Shown here in pieces: positions 51,901 through 61,182 of a stretch of DNA of 64,000 bases. How positions within the stretch are numbered: the first letter of the stretch is position 1; every line of letters starts with the position of its first letter. Under the pieces are notes generated by a model. It saw nothing but the letters and a program-made list of their open reading frames with translations. It did not search any database and was not told the origin of the DNA. Source of the stretch: Diadema setosum (Eukaryota; Echinodermata; Echinoidea; Diadematoida; Diadematidae); NCBI GenBank assembly GCA_033980235.1, contig CM067059.1:25147922-25211921 (forward strand), read 5' to 3'. The translations under genes and the position numbers were made by a program.

Positions 51901-54900
51901 CCCGTGGTGAACATGGTGCAGCCCCGCGGCTCCTCCACCTTGATGACGGTCCCCTCCCCGTCCAGGCAGGCAATGGGGAAGAGGCGCAGGTGCCGTCCCC
52001 TTCCTGCACAGGTGGCGGAAAATTTTCAGAAGGGGGGGGGGGGAGAAGAGAAATGCTCAGAGAGATGTAACATAGTTTTCAGGTCAAGGGTCATTTAGAG
52101 GAGAGCTTTTAAGTCTTACATCACCTACAAACAATCTTGTCATGGACTCGTGTTCTCAACCTACAAAATGACTATCTAGATGTTGGCAATCACATGTTAT
52201 TCCATTTTGACTTTATGACTTCTAAAATCCATTTCAAGGCCTTTTTTTTTATCTGACTTCAAAATACTGGTTTGAAGTACATATCTTCCTATGGACAGAC
52301 CACAACAAAGATTCAAAAAAAAGGTAACCTCATAAAAGTACACAGTTATTTGCCCTTATACAACTCCTCACTATAATCACAACTTTGTGCAACTCATTCT
52401 TCTATCCAATGTTTAACTTAAGAAAGAAACACACATTGTTCTGACACGAATGCTAGACTAAGTATCTCATTCCCACTCCCACACCAAGACCTACCTGATA
52501 TGACAATGACTAGCTGCTCATCCTTGAGTACCCGTACTTGGTGGATCTGCTTGCGGTCTACCCTCACTATGTACCCTGTGGAGATTTCCACCGTGTACAG
52601 GCCATCCTCCGTACCGATCACAAAGCGGTTGGCATCTGTTTGCAACGAGCGAAAAGAGAAGAATAAAAGAACATGACATTCACTACAAGATGGGAACCTG
52701 ATAGAAGTAAAAAACAAAACAGCCACAGGCTACCATCACTTTGATACCTAGTGGGGCTTCATCACAACAGAATGAGCTTCAATCGTGTTTTCAAACAAGT
52801 ATTCAGTCTCTGTTTGACATGTGCATCCTATATTTGTAGCATGCATCTGGTCTATGCTTTGCAGTCTGGCAAACCATAACAGGCCATGTATATGAAGTTT
52901 AAACAAAAACAAACTCCTCTGACTACAACTTCTTGCAATTTGCAAAGTGACAACATACATTTGGCATCATATAGGTCCTATGGAGGTTACATGATGCCTG
53001 AAAAGATATTCTTACCTTCTCAAACTTAAACAGTCCGTGATATTTTCACTACTGATTACATAACCAAAAGCAAACACTCAGTTGAGGTACCTGTGCCACT
53101 TCATTTATTCCAAGTAAATACTGTACAATGCACGCAAAAGTTCTTGTCTACACTATATGCATTGAATGTAAGAGGCAATTTGTGAAAATTTCATGCCGTG
53201 AAAATATTTTGTTTCACTGAAGTAGCTTCAAATAGAAGATTTGAATTCTTATCACTGTGTGCCTTGTAAGTGCCAAAACTGGTAATATATTGAACACAAA
53301 ATGTTGGTACCCAATCATTCTGGAAAAAAAAAACCCCAAACCTCAAAACAAAGAACTCACCGACAAGGTCAGCACAGTGCGTGACCTTGACCAGGGGCAT
53401 GCTGCTGTCAAAGACCTCCTGTGCCCTGAAGACTGACCGGTCCGGCAAGCGGTTGGACTTGAGGCGGCCGTGGAGGCTGGCGAGGGCATCCACCCACTTG
53501 CGCTTCTCCTGCTCAGTCCCGGCCAGCAGCAGCAGCTGGGCCGTCAGCCCCGGAGGGTTCAGCTGAGACACCGAGACCTGGCAGGTCACGGATGATACGT
53601 GTTAGAGGGGGGTAAGGGGGTGAGGGGGTGCAAGGTCAAGGGGTGACAGGTCATTCGTGATAGGTCAAGGACAAGTTTGCTACAGTATTCCCGCATGTAA
53701 TGACAACTCATATTGCTCTTCATTTAAGTGCCTGCAAATCGGCAAACACCTTTCTAGGCACAGTTGTGCCGCATCTGATATCAGTGGGTTGAAGACTACA
53801 CAAACATAATTGACAACATCTCTAAAATTGAAATAAAGAAAGAAAGGCAGCTTGCTCCACATTACCACTGAATCATATTTGGACTGATAACAGAATCAAG
53901 TCATATAGACATATATCTGAAGTAAAGTGAATTTGAATAAATGGAAATATATTAGGGACATCCAAGTTCAAGGGTATGATTACTACATGATGATTGCTAA
54001 GATGTACAGACCAGGACCGGGCAAGGAGGTCTCACCTTGAATATACACGGCACATCTTTCTGGGGTGCGTGGATGACATCAGATGCTAGAACTGAACTGA
54101 CCGAGAACTCTTCGTCCCTGAGTGAGCACAAGCATGGACAAAACGATATGAATGTGAGAGAAGACGAGATGTTCAGCACTCAACTAACAATAAATCGCTT
54201 TGCTGGAAGAGGGTCTAATTTACACTCAGTGATGATGGTGTCCAAAGTAAATACAATCCCAAGATCTCTGAATAAGTAATGTCGGTTGGAAGCAGTCTCA
54301 TGATGATCCAATATTGATTATGTGCTGAGTCTGTGCCATTTAACACACCTTTTTTTTTTCTTTTATTGTTTTTGCATTGTATACATCAATAAAAAGGATA
54401 TATGCTTATCAAATGCAAACCTAATCCACTGTAGGATAACTTTGGATATGCAGAGTATAACATGACAAACTGAATGATAGGAGATTGCTACAATTAGACA
54501 CAAAAAAAAAATAGAAAGGAAGTGATGTCGTCTCTTACAAAAATCTTCATATTTTTTCCTAACTGAAAATAATACAAATTATCTTTTTTCTTTTGCATGA
54601 AGTCATTTCATCATTATCTGAATATAGCATAACGTGTAAGTGAGAAAAAGAGGTCTGCAACTGTGAAATTGATATGACCAGAAATATGATTTTTGTGATA
54701 TCTTTGTGCACAAAGCAGTAAGAGAGTTATGAGGCAATGATTTCACTGCCAGGAATGCCAACCTTGGTAACAGCACTGCAGTATTCTGAGAGCTGAAAAG
54801 GCACAGTTTTGATGGAAAAATAGTATTGTTACCTCTCCTGCAACAGACACATTTGGTACATATTTGGTACTTTCGTAACTTATAACAAAGTTCTCGGGAT

Positions 54901-57900
54901 CTGCAGTTCTCTTTCGTCATATATTTAATGATTTTGGGATCTGAATTTTTCATTACTTTAACAATATTTTGTTGCAAAAGCCTGTTTGTTAAAGAGGGAG
55001 CACCCTGTAATGCAATTTGGGAAAACAGTATTTTCCTTGAAACCTGACATGTTCTTTGGGGGGAAAAAAAGTACAAAATACTGTTTTAACCCTAACTAGG
55101 CCGGGGGGGGGGGGGGGCCTCCGAGGCCCCCCCCTCGACGTTACGCGCGATGTATTGCAATCGCAAAAAGCTATCACCGCGACGTTTCATGACTTTTTTC
55201 TTTCGAGTCTTGCGCATCTTTTGACACCAAATTTGCGACGCCCGGGCGCGCGGTTCCGAAGTTACGCATAAATATATACATGCATGTCAGACCAAAAATT
55301 GCTCAAAAACGTGAATTCGTGTACAATTTCAATGCAAACTGTGCTTGCAGGCAAATTTCATAAAAGCATAATTATTTTGGTGTTTTATTGATTAAAATCA
55401 ATGAATAACATATTTTCTTGTTTGGAGCGATGTTGCGAACAAATTTCATCGAAAAAACAATGAAAAACATAAAGTCGAAAAACAAAGAAATACATAAGAA
55501 ATTCAAAAAAACAATAAAATACTTAAGAATTTTTTCTGATATCACAATTTTTTTTCATTACATTTGCTAAGGACACTAAAAGGAATATTTACACAAAAAA
55601 TGTGCCTGTTTTGAGCTTTATTTTGTGATTTATACCAAATAGTCTGATTTCATGCATCATTATGCATAAATTAGCATAATCTAGCATAAATGATAATTTT
55701 TTGAAAAATTAAGTTCATGGTATTTTAGATTACATCATAGGCAATGTGTGTGCCAATTTTCGTCGCGATCGCGCGGTCGACGGCCGAGATCTGGAGGGGG
55801 GGCCTGGGAGGCCCCCCCCCCCCGGCTCTATCAACTACCTAAATAGCCCGGCCTAGTTAGGGTTAAAAAGGTGACACTTGGCATCCCTGCATAGCCTGTG
55901 CAATAAACAGTCTGAATCTATTTCACTGCAATAGATATAGCAATGTCAGTGTTGTTGCACTACATCCTACCTCATGTCTAAGATATGTGAAACGTCGTTG
56001 GTTGGTTGACCGTTCCTCCCTTCGAAGACGTCGAAGAGGAAGAGCTTAAAGTCACACACCACCACAAACTGCTTCATCCAGCCCTTCCTCACGCCACCGG
56101 GCTTGGGTATCCTCAGGAAGCCCTCGTACGCTGTGCCGATGCCTCGGTCCGGGTCTATCCCCTGTGGTTTAGCCACTGGGCAACATAAACGTACAGAACA
56201 ATGGAATGTTTGCTAATATCGTCTTCCTCCACAATTAAAAATGCCTGCAGAATGTAAAAATGACAGTTGAGATCAACTGCAATTATTAAAAGCAAAAAAG
56301 ATTGTATTCTTTAACTACAAAAGCACTCAGAGAGCGCAGACCTCTGCCAAGCAGCTCATTTCCACCCTCTCCACCCATACACGCATCCTGAAAATCGCCC
56401 ATTTTCCTAAAGTAGAAGCCTTTTGTTGACATCATCAGCTTCCAGCTATGAGGCGCCTCGTTCAAGCAGAGCATGTGCTTTACTGCACATATGCAAACCT
56501 CAAATATGCGCAACTTGAACTCCAAAGTTCATCGACCCTTTCTGTCAAAAGAATAAAAATCCTTTGTTGTCAAATAGATTTACCAAAACATACCACCACC
56601 ATACCACATGATTTGCTATATGACACACTGTACAGTAAGACAGCAGAAGGAATGGGAAAACTATAACCTGAAGTAACAGAATTAATTTCTTTTCATCTCA
56701 TTTCAAAACATATTATTTACAACTGAATGTAATAAACCCCTTAACCCTAAAAGGGCCGGGGGGGGGGGGGGGGGATCCACCCCCACTCAACGTTTCGCGC
56801 TATGATTCTGTAACGTGAGAAGGCCTCGTCGCGAGGCTTCTTGACTTTGTTTGTTCAAGTCTCGCGCAACTTTTGAGACCAAATTTGCAACGTCCGCGCA
56901 TACTTTTGCGAAGCCATGCCCATTTTTGTAACGGAATGCCGCCCCAAAACAGGCACAATTTTGTGATTTTGTGTACATTTCCTATGGAAAACGGTGCTCT
57001 GTCATGAAAGTCATAAAAACCTGATTATTTTTACAATTAATCACTTTCAATGATTACTTTTGTGCTAATTATGGTAGAAAAGTGGTCAGTGACAATTTCC
57101 AATAAAAAAAAGAAAAAACAAAAGTTGAAAAACAAAGAAATACATAAGAAATTCTGAAAACAATAAAATACATAAGAATTGAAATGAATTTTGGAAGTTT
57201 TTGTGATGTACAATTGTTGAATATGCTAAAACAGAGATACAGATAAAAAATTAGACTCTCATTGCTTTTAATTAGGCTAAAATATGATCTTGAGCTTAAT
57301 TTGCATAATTCCTTAATTAAAATTAGAAAATGATTGTTTCAGAAAATCTTATGACACAATCTTGTAGATAATGACGTGGGTCTCACGCATGCAAAATTTT
57401 ATCGCGATCGCACCACCGATGGCCGAGATCTCGGAACAAGGGGGGGGGGGGGGCATAGCCAAAAAAGCCTGGCCCTTTTTAGGGTTAAGAATTGATTTTG
57501 GTGTGTTTCTCATGCACACCTTCACAGAAAAAGGTGAAAATGACTTCCATAACAAAAATAAACACAACTTCAAATGTTGCTATGGCAACTGGTATACCTC
57601 CGCCATAATGCATGGTTCTCCCAATAGGTCTATAGTGCAATGCCTTGACAATGTGTGATGACAGTTTCACATTATTGGCAAAATATTAAAATGCCAGGTT
57701 TGTCACACATGTGTTGAATGTTCACTTTCTTTGAACTACCTGGTACGTTTAATTGGATGAACAACTATATGTCCAAGAAGCAGGTACATGTATTTGGGGA
57801 TGTGAGGATTTTTACTTGACTTTTGACCCTTTTACAAGTTTACACATTGAGTAATTTTCAAGGCATGGAGAAAAAGTATAATTTCAGTATTGAATAGTAA

Positions 57901-58622
57901 AATTTCAGCATTGTAACCTGGCCTTTGACCGTTGACCCTATGACCCTAAAATTCCCAAGAGAATCACTGTCAGGTAGAACATGCATAAATACGTACTAAG
58001 TTTCATGATGATACCCCAAGTAGAAATGGAGAATCTTTATTTGGTCATACATGTATACATTAAGATTCAAGAAATACCTTCGGGCATTGCATAGATGTGG
58101 GGGCAATAGTGAAATTTTGAGCATTTGACCTTGACTTTTCAACCTTTGACCTTGAGCATGTGCACCAAAAGTTGATAGGCACAACTTGGCCCACTCATAC
58201 ATAAACATGCCGAGTTTCATTGATACCTCCAATGTTTTTTAGTTAACACTGTCCACAAAATTGATTACTGACGGAAGGACAGACAGATGGAGGGACAGAT
58301 GGACCGTCGGACAGACGGACGGACAACCTGAAAACACCATGCCTCCGGTGACACTTTGTGGTGGAGGCATAAAAAAGGTAGGAAAGATGAATTCACTCAC
58401 TTTGCTGGGCGGGCACTGGACATACGCTGGGTGCCTTGTCAGCACAGGCCACATGACATGCATAGTGACATACTGCAAAATAACAGCATCAGAAATTAAA
58501 ATGAAAATTAATAAACGAAAAATACATTTTCACTAGAAAGAAGTACAAATACTCATGCCGATTTATGATGTGTGGCACTTCACTTATATCTCCTCATTTG
58601 CTGACAAGTAGTAATAGCAGTA

Positions 58623-58677
<55 letters not shown>

Positions 58678-58709
58678 TAGTGGTGGTAGTAGTAGTAGTA
58701 GTAGTAGTG

Positions 58710-58751
<42 letters not shown>

Positions 58752-58754
58752 CAT

Positions 58755-58835
<81 letters not shown>

Positions 58836-61182
58836 ATAGTAGTAGGAGGAGGAGGAAGAAAGGTATGCACCTTTATTCACACAGTCTTGGGACATCAGAA
58901 ATCACTTTACTTTACTCGGGCATCAGCTATGCCATGCCCTCTTAATATTGTAAAAGCAGACATTTTCGTGCAATGTAATGCTTTGCACTTGGCCGGGTAA
59001 GATGAATTTGCAGTGTTTTCAATTTCACCGACAGTCACAGCATGTGAGAAAGCACGTGAAATAGCTCACTATTGCCATGGCGCTCTAAGAGCTTTGGCAG
59101 CACATACTGCAATAAAAGGTCACTCGTCCGCAATATATAAAATTTGGGTGTTTTTATTTTTATACTACAGTCCGACCTCCCTTTATCCGGATCTCTCTAT
59201 TATCTGGATGCGATATAGGCTGAGATTTTTTTTTTTTCAATGTAATAATTATAGGGAAAAGGGGAATTTCAACTCAAACAAAATTCCTACACAAACTCAC
59301 ATGAACTACATATTATTCTCAATATATATTCACATCTAATTTTCATCTAACTAACATGCATTTAAACATTCACTACCCCCGAATCACTGTAAGAACATGG
59401 ACAGGAAACTTTTCATTACATCAGGGCACGGGAAAAGGCAAGATCATTCTTCAGCAGCTGTGTGTTTTATTATTGAGACTCTCATATCGGTCAAATCCCT
59501 TATCCGGATTACCGACATGTCCGGATAAGAGAGTTCGGACTGTAGTTGCACGCTGCGCAAAATATACAAAAAATTCCACATTCACAGTAACTGTTACTGT
59601 AAGTCAAAGATGCCTCCTTCTTTAAAAAAAACAAACAAACAAACAAATGCTGTACTATTCTGGAACAGTGGGTCATGAGTCAGAGTTTAGGAAACATAAA
59701 CATTAAACACACCTGTGTATAAAAGCAAATTTGACACCATCTCGCAACAAATTTCTCATCCATTCATCATCCATCCAAATTCATCATCCATTCATTATCC
59801 ATAAAATTCCAAGATGTGAAAAACTTGTCTTCACCGAGTCTGGCTCTGTCAGAATATCGAAAACACATGTAGGCAACATTGGGCTTTATGAGTGATAACT
59901 TTAGGTAGTATGAACAATGACTTTGGGCTCTATGAACCATAAAAATGTGGCATCACAGATCACAGCCGAGTTATGACTAGTCACAAGTCACACGGGAGGA
60001 AACTTATCGAAATTCATGCTCCCTTACCTTCACACATCATGCCTTGCCTGTCCTGGCCAATCATGAGAGACGTGCAGTACGAACACTTGACTGGCGTCTT
60101 GAACTTGGTGATGAGAAACTTGTGGGTCTTGAGGTGCTTGGGAGTGGGCGGGGGCGTCTCGCTTGATGAGCCGGATGATTCTATACTCTGGATACATCAC
60201 AGAGAAAAAATATCAACAGGAGATGTGTAAGTGAAAACTGGGGCCAACAGAATCCACTGACAATATATTTCACATTCATATATGTACCCAAAATTCTAGT
60301 GTCTGCGAATAAAAACATTGTAAACAGCATTGCAATATCACAAGAGCTGAAAAAAGTGCATTGTTTTCTTTTTCTTTCTTTCTTTCTTTCTTTTGCAGAA
60401 AAATACTATTGCCACCTCACCTGTGATTGACATGTGTAGTAAAACAATTTGGGGAAAAACAGGATTATCTGTGAATCCTGCAGTATTTTTTGGCATGAAG
60501 CAACACATAACACCGCAAAAAGGGTAACAACTTTTGAGTGTCGCCGTGACAATGCTTAGATTATGACGATGACAAGGCCACTGCAGGAGGGGGCCAGATG
60601 AGGTTGAACATTTTCCTCAATCTCTCTTTTTCTACTTTTGGTATGGAAATACGACTCCATGTACCTTACTAAGAAAAAAAAAAAAACCCTGAAATTTCTC
60701 CTTGAGCTGAAGGGTATTAACTCTCATGACTGACTGACATCAATCATGGATTTGACTGACAATCTATAGCCCATATGTTGATGTCAAATTTTATCATGAA
60801 ATCATACCCAACTCCCTCACGATTTTTGCTTAACTTTTTGTTTGCTTTCAGAGCCCATTTGCACAGGAAAGCCCTTAGCGTGGCACACACCAAAATCCGT
60901 ATCAATGAAAGGGTTGAGCCATATATTTTTTGGACAAAAATGTCATACACACACCCCATGAAGACACTGCACCACGGACTGACTTCCAAACAAATGGATT
61001 ATGGAGAAAGAAAAAAACGTGCACGTGTCGCAAGTCACATGGCTTTGTGATATAATATCCAGAAATATCACAAGAGCCATGGTCTTACCAAAAGCAGGGG
61101 CAAATGACTACAACCCGCGAGTACGTACCGGTTCGTCTGGCGGCTTTGGTTCATCTCTAACTGGCTCATCTTCTAGTTCAGA
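34548..61182 (-). CDS. CDC42BPA: MRCK-type serine/threonine kinase, C-terminal 716 residues (5' part outside window)
   Basis: Coding exons, 5' to 3' on the - strand: 61182-61129, 60187-60028, 58472-58401, 56175-55971, 54117-54036, 53577-53361, 52635-52495, 52003-51680, 51012-50905, 49264-49184, 48385-48288, 47632-47533, 47231-47135, 37519-37432, 35674-35422, 34618-34548. All are GT-AG with matching phases; the sum is 2151 nt including TAA. Local residues: C1 zinc domain 40-89 (HX12CX2CX13CX2CX4HX2CX7C complete), PH about 106-228, CNH about 245-545, CRIB 584-599 ([16 protein letters not shown]), then a Ser/Pro-rich tail. The C1-PH-CNH-CRIB order is diagnostic of MRCK; ROCK and citron kinase lack it. 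Family role: Cdc42/Rac effector kinase acting on myosin phosphatase, myosin light chain and LIMK at the cell cortex. Resemblance is mixed between vertebrate alpha and beta, so it may be the single invertebrate orthologue (fly gek). The symbol is by family. Confidence 0.95.
34670..34702. repeat. 33-base homopolymer G
   Basis: Uninterrupted G run on the + strand (C run on the MRCK coding strand) in the last MRCK intron, about 50 bases upstream of the terminal exon's acceptor. Confidence 0.95.
35422..35674 (-). CDS. CDC42BPA: MRCK exon: Ser-rich C-terminal tail
   Basis: Acceptor cccgtag, donor gtgggt. Encodes [20 protein letters not shown], a Gln/Asn/Ser-rich region, and [15 protein letters not shown]; vertebrate MRCK also has SPRHS near its end. 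Read through the donor, the frame stops after ten codons ([10 protein letters not shown]), giving a possible alternative terminus. Confidence 0.88.
36899..36970. repeat. (TTC)n followed by (TTTTG)n microsatellite
   Basis: About 13 TTC units then five to six TTTTG units, in the MRCK intron after the CRIB exon. Confidence 0.9.
37432..37519 (-). CDS. CDC42BPA: MRCK exon: CRIB (Cdc42/Rac-binding) motif
   Basis: Acceptor gaaacag, donor gtgagt. Encodes [19 protein letters not shown] then SKLQDLP. Matches the CRIB core ISxPxxFxHxxHxG with the MRCK-specific MGPGD extension. The family uses it to bind GTP-Cdc42. Confidence 0.96.
37712..37902. mobile_element. TTTTCGCG-family MITE, decayed copy
   Basis: Left end atgtaaaagtagaaatttct and right end, inverted, ctgtaaaagtgaaaatttca, with TA on both sides. 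CpG-containing TTCGCG motifs are largely lost. Lies upstream (in transcript order) of the CRIB exon. Confidence 0.6.
38740..40261. mobile_element. 1.5-kb inverted-repeat element in the large MRCK intron
   Basis: Left end ttgtgacccgcaacaacgct then ttcaggcaaaa; right end, inverted, atgtgaccggcaccaacggt then ttcaggcaaaa. The central part (about 38960-39260) is unusually CpG-rich. No transposase frame recognised; superfamily unknown. Confidence 0.65.
40601..40948. repeat. 32-bp inverted repeats flanking about 284 bp
   Basis: Left atcaaggaggtttaagagat ggagt (40608-40632) and its near-inverse actccatttctcaaacctcc ttgat (40917-40941); 27 of 32 positions agree over the full arms. Possibly an MITE remnant. 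Confidence 0.5.
41300..41375. repeat. Short minisatellite, three units
   Basis: ctctgttaaatcatatca repeated three times with short variable spacers (ttg, tgacatta). Confidence 0.8.
42155..42460. repeat. Diverged duplicate segment, copy Y
   Basis: Partner of the segment at 29800-30115, inside the 9.6-kb MRCK intron. Small insertions and deletions separate shared blocks, so the duplication is old, or both are members of an unnamed dispersed repeat. Confidence 0.7.
43572..43766. mobile_element. TTTTCGCG MITE copy (TA-flanked)
   Basis: Ends ctgtaaaagtggttattttc and, inverted, ccgtaaaagtggaaattttg, then gcgc, with TA at both sides. 195 bp. Contains TTTTCGCGCG, matching an E2F-type site. Confidence 0.82.
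46913..46938. repeat. (GGGGA)n microsatellite
   Basis: Five tandem GGGGA units in the intron upstream of the CRIB exon. Confidence 0.9.
47135..47231 (-). CDS. CDC42BPA: MRCK exon: CNH-CRIB basic linker
   Basis: Acceptor attcag, donor gtaagc. Encodes [20 protein letters not shown] then [11 protein letters not shown]. The [10 protein letters not shown] block matches the MRCK basic motif (human RRYSFRVPEE) before the CRIB. The following intron is about 9.6 kb. Confidence 0.93.
47533..47632 (-). CDS. CDC42BPA: MRCK exon: CNH domain 6
   Basis: Acceptor tctcacag, donor gtgagc. Encodes [20 protein letters not shown] then FHNRLSVS, aligning with human EGSLNLLGLETIRLIYFKN, the end of the CNH domain. 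Confidence 0.94.
48177..48206 (-). mobile_element. Isolated terminal hairpin of the TGCCTCCGCC family
   Basis: tgcctccggcaacacttcgt + ggcggaggca is the 30-base end of the family in reverse orientation, without the rest of the element. A poly-A run follows. Lies 82 bases from the end of the CNH-5 exon. Confidence 0.75.
48288..48385 (-). CDS. CDC42BPA: MRCK exon: CNH domain 5
   Basis: Acceptor tgtgacag, donor gtgagt. Encodes [19 protein letters not shown] and [11 protein letters not shown]; human has NAPYLSVYSENAVDIFDV and MEWIQTLPLK. Confidence 0.96.
48590..48745 (-). mobile_element. tRNA-derived SINE (probable)
   Basis: On the - strand, cggctcaagtgg (48739-48728) resembles a pol III A box, and ggttccaatcc (48693-48683) is one mismatch from the B box GGTTCGAATCC, 34 bases downstream. 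The tail continues without tRNA folding. A foldback ccacttgagcc ... ggctcaagtgg lies just upstream. Confidence 0.55.
49184..49264 (-). CDS. CDC42BPA: MRCK exon: CNH domain 4
   Basis: Acceptor ccttgcag, donor gtaagg. Encodes [20 protein letters not shown], a hallmark MRCK CNH block, then SHPTTI. Confidence 0.96.
49495..50252 (+). mobile_element. piggyBac-like MITE copy 2
   Basis: TTAA at 49491-49494 and 50253-50256; starts CCCTAAAAAGACTGGG and ends CCCAGTCTTTTTAGGG. A G run and C run lie just inside both ends. Lies in an MRCK intron. 758 bp. Confidence 0.88.
50905..51012 (-). CDS. CDC42BPA: MRCK exon: CNH domain 3
   Basis: Acceptor cacccag, donor gttagt. Encodes [12 protein letters not shown] and [18 protein letters not shown]; human MRCK has CAVEISSKEYLLCF. 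Confidence 0.94.
51680..52003 (-). CDS. CDC42BPA: MRCK exon: CNH domain 2
   Basis: The longest MRCK exon here (324 nt); acceptor tgtgcag, donor gtaagt. Encodes [30 protein letters not shown] and [19 protein letters not shown], matching human RNRHVRLFPM, CVAMKRQVLCYE and LCVGFQSGF. Strongly GC-rich compared with its introns. Confidence 0.96.
52495..52635 (-). CDS. CDC42BPA: MRCK exon: CNH domain 1
   Basis: Acceptor gcaaacag, donor gtaggt. Encodes [17 protein letters not shown] and [20 protein letters not shown], the first CNH beta-propeller strands, aligning with human GNEEGLFVVHV and QLVAVISG. Confidence 0.95.
53361..53577 (-). CDS. CDC42BPA: MRCK exon: PH end and PH-CNH linker
   Basis: Acceptor ctgccag, donor gtgagt. 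Encodes the C-terminal PH strand and helix ([19 protein letters not shown], with the conserved helix Trp) and the linker [19 protein letters not shown] leading into CNH. Confidence 0.95.
54036..54117 (-). CDS. CDC42BPA: MRCK exon: PH domain, second part
   Basis: Acceptor tcactcag, donor gtgaga. Encodes [20 protein letters not shown], almost identical to human MRCK, then DVPCIFK. Completes a split arginine codon from the preceding exon. Confidence 0.95.
55090..55862 (+). mobile_element. piggyBac-like MITE copy 3
   Basis: TTAA at 55086-55089 and 55863-55866; starts CCCTAACTAGGCCGGG and ends CCCGGCCTAGTTAGGG. The closest relative of copy 1. 773 bp. Confidence 0.9.
55971..56175 (-). CDS. CDC42BPA: MRCK exon: PH domain, first part
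   Basis: Acceptor ttgcccag, donor gtagga. Encodes [20 protein letters not shown] and [10 protein letters not shown], close to vertebrate MRCK. The apparent ATG at its start is a split internal Met codon, not a start. Confidence 0.95.
56316..56545 (-). mobile_element. Partial copy of the cctccgccaag-ended repeat
   Basis: agcgcagacctctgccaagc, agctcatttccaccc and caaacctcaaatatgcgc match the reverse complement of the 3' part of 24531-25079, and the copy at 10312. The 5' part is missing. Confidence 0.6.
56745..57484 (+). mobile_element. piggyBac-like MITE copy 4
   Basis: TTAA at 56741-56744 and 57485-57488; starts CCCTAAAAGGGCCGGG and ends ggcccTTTTTAGGG. Interior diverged but keeps cgaaaaacaaagaaatacat-like and ggccgagatct blocks. 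740 bp. Confidence 0.87.
57568..58369 (-). mobile_element. TGCCTCCGCC hairpin repeat, reverse copy
   Basis: Reverse-oriented copy: gtatacctccgccataatgc at the left, and the hairpin tgcctccggtgacactttgt + ggtggaggca at 58340-58369. The (cgga)n run is at 58270-58325. Ends about 30 bases from the donor site of the second C1 exon. Confidence 0.8.
58401..58472 (-). CDS. CDC42BPA: MRCK exon: C1 domain, second part
   Basis: Acceptor ttttgcag, donor gtgagt. Encodes [20 protein letters not shown], supplying the remaining zinc ligands Cys73, His78, Cys81 and Cys89. A hairpin-ended repeat begins about 30 bases into the following intron. Confidence 0.95.
58613..58856. repeat. Long (AGT)n trinucleotide microsatellite
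   Basis: About 75 AGT/GTA units over some 240 bases with a few GGT, AAT and ACATGT interruptions, in the intron between the two C1 exons. The long poly-Ser, poly-Val, poly-Tyr and poly-Thr frames here are artefacts of the repeat. Confidence 0.95.
58948..59587. mobile_element. TTTTCGCG-family MITE, interrupted
   Basis: Left end ttgtaaaagcagacattttc gtgc; right end, inverted, ctgtgaatgtggaatttttt; TA at 58946-58947 and 59588-59589. Interrupted by the Tigger-like MITE 59168-59542, leaving about 263 bp of its own. Confidence 0.6.
59168..59542. mobile_element. Tigger/pogo-like MITE
   Basis: Ends CAGTCCGACCTC and, inverted, CAGTCCGAACTC with TA at 59166-59167 and 59543-59544. Shares tttatccggatctctctatt and aatcccttatccgg with the copy at 13504-13925. 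375 bp. Confidence 0.87.
60028..60187 (-). CDS. CDC42BPA: MRCK exon: C1 domain, first part
   Basis: Acceptor tatccag, donor gtaagg. A Ser/Pro-rich lead-in ([18 protein letters not shown]) is followed by C1 ligands His40, Cys53, Cys56 and Cys70 of the visible protein. Ends one base into a valine codon. Confidence 0.95.
61129..61182 (-). CDS. CDC42BPA: MRCK exon: acidic linker before C1 (first visible exon)
   Basis: Follows acceptor tttgcag and ends at donor gtacgt, phase 0 at both ends. Encodes 18 residues, [18 protein letters not shown]. Low complexity, so support comes from the clean splice sites and in-frame junction with the C1 exon. It could be a skipped exon, as its length is a multiple of three. 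Confidence 0.75.

Noticed and set aside
55971..56176. Start codon for a separate short PH-domain gene
   Set aside because: The ATG is formed by the A left from the previous exon or intron context; in the spliced MRCK frame it is an internal Met codon.
58565..58945. Long open frames encoding poly-Ser, poly-Val, poly-Tyr and poly-Thr on both strands
   Set aside because: They are all readings of one (AGT)n microsatellite in an MRCK intron.
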